Notes under the pieces: model-generated
Told to the model about the DNA's origin: nothing
Databases searched by the model: none
What the model saw: only the letters and a program-made list of their open reading frames with translations
NCBI RefSeq assembly: GCF_000745345.1
Contig: NZ_JQNR01000005.1
Location: 4,154,001 to 4,218,000 of the forward strand
Direction of reading: 5' to 3'
DNA: 64,000 nt
From: Actinacidiphila yeochonensis CN732
GTDB taxonomy: Bacteria > Actinomycetota > Actinomycetes > Streptomycetales > Streptomycetaceae
Program-made: the position numbers and the translations under genes
Shown here: piece after piece, positions 42,792 through 49,514 of the stretch
How positions within the stretch are numbered: the first letter of the stretch is position 1
Layout: the number at the start of each line of letters is the position of its first letter

Positions 42792-44171
42792 ATGAAGGAG
42801 CGCGTGGTCGTCGTCGGCGGCGACGCCACCGGCATGTCCGCCGCCTCCCAGGTGCGCAGGCGGCGGTCGCCCGAGAATCTGGAGATCATCGCGTTCGAGA
42901 GGGGACGGCACGTCTCCTACAGTGCCTGCGGCATCCCCTACTGGGTCGGCGGCGTCACCGGCGGGCCCGGCGCCCTGGTCGCGCGCAGCGTGGACGACCA
43001 CCGTTCCCACGGCATCGACGTGCGCCTGGGCACCGAGGTGACCGCGCTCGACCTCGAACGGGGGCGGCTCCTGGCCCGCGAGCCCGACGGCCGCGAGAGC
43101 TGGACCTCCTACGACCACCTGGTGCTCGCCACGGGCGCCACCCCGGTGCGCCCACCGCTTCCCGGTATCGGCGCCGAGGGCGTCTACGGCGTGCAGACCC
43201 TCGACGACGGGGAAGCGGTGCTCCGCGGCCTGGAGCGCGGCGGAGTGCGCCGAGCCGTGGTCGTCGGCGGTGGCTACATCGGCGTGGAGATGGCCGAGGC
43301 GATGCTCCGCCGGGGCCTGGAGACCACCCTCGTCGAACGCGGGCCGCAGCCCATGGACACCCTCGACCCGGACATGGGGAGAGCGGTGCGGGAGGCCATG
43401 GAGAACCTGGGCGTGGCCGTCGTCTGCGACGCCCCGGTCCGGGAGATCCGCACCGACGGGGCCGGCCGGGTGCGCGCCGTGGCCACCGACGACGCCGAGT
43501 ACCCCGCCGACCTGGTGGTGCTCGGCCTGGGCGTGCGTCCGGCGACCGGCCTCGCCCGGGACGCGGGGCTACCGCTCGGAAAGCAGGGCGGACTCCTCAC
43601 CGAACCGTCGATGCGGGTGCGCGGCGCCGAACGCGTCTGGGCCGGCGGGGACTGCGTGGAGGTCCGGAACCTGGTCTCCGGCGCCTTCCAGCACATCGCC
43701 CTGGGCACCCACGCCAACAAGCACGGCCGGGTGATCGGGATCAACATCGGCGGCGGCGAGGCGGAGTTCCCGGGCGTGGTCGGCACCGCGGTGAGCAAGG
43801 TCTGCGACGTGGAGATCGGCCGGACCGGGCTGAACGAGTCCCAGGCACGGGCCGCCGGACTGGACTTCGCCGCCGTCCGTGTGGAGTCATCCAACCGGGC
43901 CTCCTACTATCCGGGCGCCGCCACGATGACGGTGAAGATGCTCGCCGAGCACGGCACCGGGCGGCTGCTGGGTATGCAGGTCGTGGGCGGTGAGGGTGCC
44001 GCCAAACGGGTGGACCCCGTCGCCGTAGCCCTCACCGCGCGGATGACCGCCGAGCAGGTCGCCGGCCTCGATCTCGGCTACGCGCCGCCGTTCGCCACCG
44101 TGTGGGACCCGGTGCAGGTCGCCGCCCGCAAGGCCGTCGACGCCGTCGCGGCAGGACCTCGGGGCGACTGA
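42792..44171 (+). CDS. CoA-disulfide reductase-like FAD/NAD(P) oxidoreductase
   Basis: A 459-residue flavoprotein. The FAD motif is VVVVGGDATGMSAASQVRR at the N-terminus, the active-site Cys lies in HVSYSACGIPYWVGGVTGG near residue 44, the NAD motif is AVVVGGGYIGVEMAEAML near 160, and ERVWAGGDCVEVRNLV binds the second FAD part. Single redox Cys in SxxACGIPY is the mark of CoA-disulfide reductases and NADH oxidases/persulfide reductases. No rhodanese domain is attached. It follows NADAR by 7 bp. With MOSC upstream, a role in thiol or sulfane-sulfur handling is reasonable but inferred. Confidence 0.9.
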   Translation: MKERVVVVGGDATGMSAASQVRRRRSPENLEIIAFERGRHVSYSACGIPYWVGGVTGGPGALVARSVDDHRSHGIDVRLGTEVTALDLERGRLLAREPDGRESWTSYDHLVLATGATPVRPPLPGIGAEGVYGVQTLDDGEAVLRGLERGGVRRAVVVGGGYIGVEMAEAMLRRGLETTLVERGPQPMDTLDPDMGRAVREAMENLGVAVVCDAPVREIRTDGAGRVRAVATDDAEYPADLVVLGLGVRPATGLARDAGLPLGKQGGLLTEPSMRVRGAERVWAGGDCVEVRNLVSGAFQHIALGTHANKHGRVIGINIGGGEAEFPGVVGTAVSKVCDVEIGRTGLNESQARAAGLDFAAVRVESSNRASYYPGAATMTVKMLAEHGTGRLLGMQVVGGEGAAKRVDPVAVALTARMTAEQVAGLDLGYAPPFATVWDPVQVAARKAVDAVAAGPRGD

Positions 44172-44218
44172 GCGGGCCGACCAGGCCGGGCGTTCCGCGC
44201 GTGTGGGCCCGCCGGCGC

Positions 44219-45187
44219 TCAGGGCGCCGCGGCTACAAGACCGCCCAGCGCCCCCAACAGCCTCGGCAGGGACGGGCCCCGGCCGACCGGCAGGACCTCG
44301 CCCGGTGCGTCGTCGAGGAGGACGAAGGCGACATCGTCGGCCCGGCCGACGAGACTCCAGCCAGGGCCGTCGGCCCGTACCGTCCCGTAGGCGGTCCGCA
44401 CCCGCCCGGGCGGAGGCGGGGTCCGCACGTACTCCTCGGCGGCGGCGAGGACGGCCCGCACCCCGGGATGCGAGACGCCGGGCGCGGCGCCGGGCACCGG
44501 GCCGCCGTCCGCCGCGGCCGCGTCGGCTGCGTCCGGTGCCGGGCTGTCCGAGTCCGGACCGTCCGAAGGAGCGGCGGCCTCGCCGGACGACCGGCCACCG
44601 CCGGCGCTGTCCGGGCCGGTCCCGGCCGGGGGCGCTCCCGCGCCGTCCACCGCGTCGAAGGCGTCTCGCCACTTCCGCCAGCGCATCGCGATCTCGTCGG
44701 CGCCCTGCCGCCGCTGCGCCGGACCCCACACCGACACGTCGGGCGGTGCCAGGACGGGGCCGGCGTCGGCCTCCTCGCCCGGATCATGCGGCTCCGGCAC
44801 ACCGGGCGCGGCGACGGCGAGGGGCAGCGGCCAGCCCGGCAGGGAGGCGATCATGGTGTCCTCGTCCGGCGACAGGTCGTACGGCAGGCCGCAGTCCCAG
44901 GCAGCCAGGGCGCAGGCGACCATCGCCGCGTCGGTGGTGGCCACCGTCCACCGCGCCCCGGCCCTGTCCTGGCCGAACACCAGCCCGTAGCCGGTCGGCA
45001 GCGCCGCAAGGCCCAACTCCGCACAGGCCGCCGGGTAGTCGTCCCCCAGCACCGCCGGATAGCGGCCGGGAGTGAGTGTCGCCGCGGTGAGCACCAGCAA
45101 CTCGCCCTCGTCCAGAACCTCGGCGCCAGGAGGGGCCGCTGCGTCCGGCGGGGCCGCCGACGGGCGCTCCGGTGTGTCCTGACCCAT
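44219..45187 (-). CDS. Hypothetical protein with low-complexity centre
   Basis: A 322-residue protein of unknown function. The N-terminal 160 residues look folded (LVLTAATLTPGRYPAVLGDD, CAELGLAALPTGYGLVFGQD, WRKWRDAFDAVDG), then a disordered Ala/Asp/Ser/Gly-rich stretch (about 175-240), then a second ordered block (GVRAVLAAAEEYVRTPPPPG, ADGPGWSLVGRADDVAFVLL). ATG 45187 has GGGAGAGGGAGG in front, a strong ribosome site. It is convergent with the CoA-disulfide-reductase-like gene. I recall it only as a Streptomyces hypothetical. No enzyme motif is visible. Confidence 0.7.
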   Translation of the reverse strand: MGQDTPERPSAAPPDAAAPPGAEVLDEGELLVLTAATLTPGRYPAVLGDDYPAACAELGLAALPTGYGLVFGQDRAGARWTVATTDAAMVACALAAWDCGLPYDLSPDEDTMIASLPGWPLPLAVAAPGVPEPHDPGEEADAGPVLAPPDVSVWGPAQRRQGADEIAMRWRKWRDAFDAVDGAGAPPAGTGPDSAGGGRSSGEAAAPSDGPDSDSPAPDAADAAAADGGPVPGAAPGVSHPGVRAVLAAAEEYVRTPPPPGRVRTAYGTVRADGPGWSLVGRADDVAFVLLDDAPGEVLPVGRGPSLPRLLGALGGLVAAAP

Positions 45188-45299
45188 TCCGTTCCTCCCT
45201 CTCCCCCGGTCCGCCGCACCCTAACCAGCGGGTAACGTCCGAGTCGAGGGGGCGTGGCGTGCCGAAATCGCGAGAGTCCGGTGACGTTTCCGCAGACGG

Positions 45300-45800
45300 G
45301 TGGGAGAGGCGCCCGCCTCGGATGCGGGGCATGTCGCCCGTTGGCGCGCCCACTTCGTCTGCCCGTCGTGCCGTGTCTCCCGGAAGACGGAGCCCGGCAT
45401 CCGGCGCGAGCACGCCACCCGCAGGGGCGGAGGCTCCTCGGTCGACGCCGGTCCGCAGTTCGCCGAGCCGCGCCGACGCGATGTCCCGGCCCGGCGTGCC
45501 GTCTCCGCCCTGCTCGCCGTAGAGCTGGCCTTCCACCGGGCGTGCGCGTGCTGCGACGACGGGCCGGGCTACCGGCCTCGCACGCCGCGCGGGGGCCGCT
45601 CGCGGCTCGCCCGTGCGGCCGCAGCGGGGGTGCCGCGCGCGGTGGCGCCGGCCTGCCCCGCTCCGGAGAGAAGCGACTGTCCTCCGGCAAGCGGGGCGTT
45701 CCGTCTCCCGGCGGAGATCACCGGGCTCCGGCGGGGCGCAGCCGGAGCGGTGCCTCCTGACCGTCGGCGCCGGACGGGGCGCCGCCAAGCCGTCGAGTAG
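45300..45800 (+). CDS. Diverged zinc-ribbon-type small protein, possibly decaying
   Basis: The frame encodes RWRAHFVCPSCRVSRKTEPG, later LLAVELAFHRACACCDDGPG and YRPRTPRGGRSRLARAA. This follows, in order, a Streptomyces small-protein family I remember as xxFVCLPCRxSxK...HxCPRCGGxLxxAGxxFxxPxRRD...FHxSCCGGPGYRPRTLREVRERL. Here the second CxxC is gone (HATRRGGGSSVDAG where HTCPRCGG.L..AG is expected) and the C-terminal helix is altered. Family length is about 110-120; this frame runs 166 residues. It may be a pseudogene or a divergent paralogue. The GTG start at 45300 is tentative. The frame can be read only with that caveat. Confidence 0.45.
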   Translation: MGEAPASDAGHVARWRAHFVCPSCRVSRKTEPGIRREHATRRGGGSSVDAGPQFAEPRRRDVPARRAVSALLAVELAFHRACACCDDGPGYRPRTPRGGRSRLARAAAAGVPRAVAPACPAPERSDCPPASGAFRLPAEITGLRRGAAGAVPPDRRRRTGRRQAVE

Positions 45801-46128
45801 CCGGAGTTCCCAGCCGTTGGCCGCCGGCACCCTGCCCACCTGCGGCTGAGTCCCGGATGCCGGCGGGGCTCGGAGTGCGTCCGTGCCGGGCGGCCGGTTG
45901 CTCGCGGCCGCAGGCGCGGGCAGGGGCCCGCCGTCGGGGGAACCCCACGCTCCCACCCGGCCGCGCCTGCCGGGAAGAACTCCCGGACGCTGTCCGGGTC
46001 GCGCGCCTCGTACCCGGGGCCGCCGTCCCGCCCGGTGAGGGTCCAGGGGCGCCGGGGCCGGAGCCCGTCCGCCAGGCCGGCGCCGATCCTCGGAGCCGCC
46101 GAGGATTTCCGCCGTGCATCATGGTGGC
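45801..46128. other. Intergenic region, no gene seen
   Basis: About 330 bp of G/C-rich sequence between the zinc-ribbon-like frame and the YnfA-like gene. No ribosome-site-led frame, hairpin or repeat stands out. Confidence 0.4.
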
Positions 46129-46464
46129 ATGATCACGCTGCGCTCGGTCGGCCTCTTCCTGCTCGCCGCCGTCCTGGAGATCGGCGGCGCCTGGCTGATC
46201 TGGCAGGGCCTGCGGGAGCATCGCGGATTCGGCTGGATCGGTGCGGGTGTCGTCTCCCTCGGGCTTTACGGGTTCGTCGCCACCCTCCAGCCGAGCGCCG
46301 ACTTCGGCCGCATCCTCGCCGCCTACGGCGGGGTCTTCGTCGCGGGATCGCTGGTCTGGGGCATGGTGCTCGACGGTTACCGGCCCGACCGGTTCGACGT
46401 GCTCGGGGCCGTGGTGTGCCTGGCCGGTGTCGGGATCATCATGTACGCGCCGCGCGGCGGCTGA
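46129..46464 (+). CDS. YnfA/UPF0060 family membrane protein
   Basis: A 111-residue protein with four membrane helices. The typical sequence is visible: LFLLAAVLEIGGAWLIWQGL with the EIGG motif in helix 1, VVSLGLYGFVATLQPSADFG with the conserved LYGF..LQP motif, and GRILAAYGGVFVAGSLVWG. YnfA-type proteins are small-multidrug-resistance-like, and some export dyes or biocides. ATG 46129 (MITLRSVG) fits the family N-terminus; an in-frame GTG lies 15 nt upstream and no strong ribosome site precedes either. It is a single gene. Confidence 0.9.
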   Translation: MITLRSVGLFLLAAVLEIGGAWLIWQGLREHRGFGWIGAGVVSLGLYGFVATLQPSADFGRILAAYGGVFVAGSLVWGMVLDGYRPDRFDVLGAVVCLAGVGIIMYAPRGG

Positions 46465-46625
46465 TTCCGGCCGTTCCTGCCGCGGCAGGCGGCCCGCCTC
46501 GCCCCCGCGACCATGGGGAAGTCGCGGACGGGCCGGCGGCGCGGGCGGCCCTGCCCCAGAAGGGGGTTGCTGTTGCGGGCCCGTCGTACCAGGCTGCGTA
46601 CCGTAGCGGAGAGGGGAGGTCGGCC

Positions 46626-47030
46626 ATGGCGACGAGCAACGGACTCGCGTGGCTGCTCGACGATATGACCCAGCGGGTACCGCATGTGCGGCACGCGCTG
46701 GTGCTGTCCAGCGACGGCCTGGTCACGGGTGCCAGCGGAGACCTGGACCGCGGGAAGGCGGAGCATCTTGCGGCGGTGTCCTCCGGGTTCCACAGCCTGG
46801 CCGCGGGGGCCGGCCGGCGCTTCGAGGTAGGCGAAGTGCGGCAGACCATGGTCGAGTTCGACGACGGGTACCTCTTCGTCACCGCTGCCGGGGACGGGAG
46901 CTGCCTGTCCGTGCTCAGCGGAACGGACGCGGACATCGGGCAGATCGCGTACGAGATGACGCGGCTGGTCCGCCGAGTCGGCGAACACCTCGGGGTCGCA
47001 GCCCGCCAGACCGGCATAACACCCGTCTGA
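46626..47030 (+). CDS. Roadblock/LC7 domain protein (CvnB-like), orphan
   Basis: A 134-residue Roadblock/LC7 protein: LAWLLDDMTQRVPHVRHALV then LSSDGLVTGASGDLDRGKAE, a beta-strand MVEFDDGYLFVTAAGDGSC and an amphipathic C-terminal helix. In Streptomyces such proteins are the B component of conservons (histidine kinase, roadblock, DUF742, small GTPase). None of the other three genes is nearby, so this copy stands alone. GGGGAGG precedes the ATG. Roadblock proteins regulate GTPases, so a partner encoded elsewhere is likely. It is followed by the DUF6397 gene on the same strand. Confidence 0.9.
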   Translation: MATSNGLAWLLDDMTQRVPHVRHALVLSSDGLVTGASGDLDRGKAEHLAAVSSGFHSLAAGAGRRFEVGEVRQTMVEFDDGYLFVTAAGDGSCLSVLSGTDADIGQIAYEMTRLVRRVGEHLGVAARQTGITPV

Positions 47031-47159
47031 ACTGCGGTTTTCTCGGAACCGAAAGAGTTATCCACAGGGGCTCGGACGCGTGTCCGCGCCGCGCGTTAGA
47101 TTCGTGACCGTCGGTGATGAGCGCTGACGTTGAGCGAACGACGCGAGGAGCGATCGGAC

Positions 47160-49514
47160 ATGTGTACTCAACAGGGGATGCCCGAGCGGCAGGAGCGGAC
47201 GCAGGACCAGGAGAGCCGGCCCACCCGGCAGCAGACGGCCGGGCGGATCGCCCTGCCGGCCGATTCGGTGGGTGCGGCATCGCGAAGGCGACGGCTGGGA
47301 GCACGCGCGGACGGGGCGGGGGCGCCGGACGGGCGTGTGATGTTCCCGGGGGCCAGCGGTGCGGCGCCGCCGGGGGAGCCGCTTCAGCGGCCGTCGTCCC
47401 GGGAAAGGCGGGTTGCGCTACCCGGCCCGGCGGCCCCACCGGGTGCCCCGGCGCCGTGTGCCGATGGGGGCGTCCGGCATGCGGCAGGTTCCGGGGGTTC
47501 CGGGGGTTCAGGGAGTGTCGGGGGTACTGGAGGTGCCGGGGGTGCCGGGAGCGCCAGGGGCGGGGGACTGCTCGGCATGAGCGAGGCCCGGCAGGTACTC
47601 GGCCTCGACTCCCGCGCCTTCGACACCGCGGTGCAGCTCGGTGAAGTACCTCTGGTGCCCTGCGGACCCCGTACCTGGCGGGTACGCGCGACGGAGGTGG
47701 CGCGGCTGCGCGCCGAGCCGGACCACCCCGCGCCGCTGCTGAGCAGAACCCGGCTCGTTGGCAGCACCGAGGCGGCGCGGCTGCTCGGTGTGGGACCGGA
47801 GCGGTTCTTCAGGCTGGCCCGCGCGGGCTTCATCCGCCCCGTCCGCTGGTACGTCAACCGCTACCAGGCGCTGGTGTGGCTGTACGCGGCCTGTGAACTG
47901 CCCGCCTTCGCCGAGCGGAGCCCGTCGCTGTTGCGGGGCCCGCTGCCGCTGTGGCTGCGCGAAGCCGTCGCCGCGGGCCAGGATGAGCGGGCCCGCGGCT
48001 GGCGTGCCCGTCGCGCCGCCCAACTGGTCCGCGACGCCGCTGACGCGTGGGACGAGGCCGCTGTCTGGTCGGCGCTCCTCGGCCCGCAGATGGCAGCAGC
48101 GGCCGTGCCGGATGCCGCTGAACGTGCCTACCTGCGGCGGCTGCGTCCGGCGCTGCCGCCGGGCCGGCCGGGGGTGGCGCCTCCCGAGCTGGTGAGGGAG
48201 GTGACCCAGGCAGACCATCCGGACGAGATCGCGCTCGCCCTGCTGGCGCTGGCCGATGCCCTGGGCCGGGCCCGCTCCGAGCGCCCGGCTCCGGCAGCGG
48301 CCGCGGCGCCTGGTACGGGCGGGGACCGTTCGCATGTCCTGTCCACCGATCCGGTCGTGACGCACGGGACCTCCCTGCTGCGTTTGCCCGTGGCCCCGGC
48401 CTCGCAGGCGGCCTCGCCTCCGACGCCGCTCGTCTCGCTTCCGACTCCGCCGCGGGCCGCAGACCTCGCCCGGCCACCGGCTCCGGCTGTGCGGCCGGAC
48501 CCGCCGGTGAGGGCCGCCACCGCCTCCGAGACGGCGGTCCCGGCACCGGCCGCAGTCCCGGGCGCCGGGTTCCAGCGGTCCGCCGCGGTATCCGGCGCCA
48601 CGGTCCAGGAGTCCGCACCGGCCGAGCGGTTCGGCCACGTCCGCCCCGGTGTTGAGTCCGTCGCCCGGGGCACGGCGCCGCCACCGCTTCCAGGCCCCGC
48701 CACCGGGTCCGACCGCCTGTCCGGGCCGTCCGCCCTCGTACGGGTGCCCGCCGAGAAGGCCGTGCTGCCGCGTCCGCTGCCGCCGGTCTCGGCCGCTTCT
48801 CTCGCAGCGGCTCGGTCGGCACCTGTCCCTGCCCCTGCCACCTGGCGGCCGGGGGCGGCTTCGCACGGTGCCTCCGGGGGTGGGGAGTCCTTGCTCCCGA
48901 GCGCGCCGCCGCCCGCCGGTCACCTGGTGCGCCCAGCGCGGCCTGGAACCACGGAAGCCGTGCTCCGCCGCCTCGCCCAAGGGCCGGCGGGCGAGTGGCC
49001 GCGCGGATCGGCCCCCGCAGACCCCGCAGTTCCCGCAGTCCCCGCAGATCCTGCGGACGCAGGGGCGATCACCTGCCTCGCCGACCCGCCCGCGATCCCG
49101 GGACACGCGGCGCCGGAGACCGTGAGCCGCTCGGCCAGGACCGCGGGCCCGGAGCGGGCCCGGGCTTCCGCACGGCCGACGAAAGCCCCTGGCGGCCGAC
49201 ACGCCAGGCCGGGCGGTGGACCAGGAGCGCTGCTGCGGCTGCTGCGCCGCAACCGGGGGGGCCTGAGGCCGCCGGCCGGCCGGCGGCAGGGGTTGTCGTT
49301 CCCGCCCGCACGCCCCAACCCCCCGCAGCACCCGGCAGCGGGGCCGGAGCCGGCAGAAGGCGGCCGGGCGGTCGGCGTCCCGTTGTGGGCCGGCCGGCCT
49401 GGCCGGCCGGCCCACAGCAGTCAGAGCTCGCCCACGGCAGTGATCCGCAGGACCGCCCGTCCCTCCTCGTCGGAGGCGGCGAGGTCCACCTCAGCAGAAA
49501 TGCCCCAGCCGTGA
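47160..49514 (+). CDS. DUF6397 family protein (3' end uncertain)
   Basis: The folded part (about residues 138-375) matches DUF6397 as I recall: LLGMSEARQVLGLDSRAFDT and LVGSTEAARLLGVGPERFFR are two helix-turn-helix-like repeats, followed by VRWYVNRYQALVWLYAACEL and LPPGRPGVAPPELVREVTQA. The remaining 400 residues are Pro/Ala/Gly-rich and probably disordered. ATG 47160 is chosen (GAGGAG 9 nt upstream) over TTG 47130. The frame runs through the strong hairpin at 49384-49416 and 94 bp into the convergent helicase gene, so the true stop may lie earlier, for example a TGA at about 49263 in the next frame after the seven-G run at 49255. Function unknown; DNA binding is possible. Confidence 0.72.
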   Translation: MCTQQGMPERQERTQDQESRPTRQQTAGRIALPADSVGAASRRRRLGARADGAGAPDGRVMFPGASGAAPPGEPLQRPSSRERRVALPGPAAPPGAPAPCADGGVRHAAGSGGSGGSGSVGGTGGAGGAGSARGGGLLGMSEARQVLGLDSRAFDTAVQLGEVPLVPCGPRTWRVRATEVARLRAEPDHPAPLLSRTRLVGSTEAARLLGVGPERFFRLARAGFIRPVRWYVNRYQALVWLYAACELPAFAERSPSLLRGPLPLWLREAVAAGQDERARGWRARRAAQLVRDAADAWDEAAVWSALLGPQMAAAAVPDAAERAYLRRLRPALPPGRPGVAPPELVREVTQADHPDEIALALLALADALGRARSERPAPAAAAAPGTGGDRSHVLSTDPVVTHGTSLLRLPVAPASQAASPPTPLVSLPTPPRAADLARPPAPAVRPDPPVRAATASETAVPAPAAVPGAGFQRSAAVSGATVQESAPAERFGHVRPGVESVARGTAPPPLPGPATGSDRLSGPSALVRVPAEKAVLPRPLPPVSAASLAAARSAPVPAPATWRPGAASHGASGGGESLLPSAPPPAGHLVRPARPGTTEAVLRRLAQGPAGEWPRGSAPADPAVPAVPADPADAGAITCLADPPAIPGHAAPETVSRSARTAGPERARASARPTKAPGGRHARPGGGPGALLRLLRRNRGGLRPPAGRRQGLSFPPARPNPPQHPAAGPEPAEGGRAVGVPLWAGRPGRPAHSSQSSPTAVIRRTARPSSSEAARSTSAEMPQP
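49384..49416. terminator. Terminator between the DUF6397 and helicase genes
   Basis: A 14-bp inverted repeat TGTGGGCCGGCCGG / CCGGCCGGCCCACA with a CCTGG loop, 5 bp past the helicase stop. Confidence 0.8.

Noticed and set aside
45172..45522. A forward frame over the divergent promoter at 45.2 kb
   Set aside because: Overlaps the start of the leftward hypothetical gene and lacks a ribosome site; text is low-complexity.
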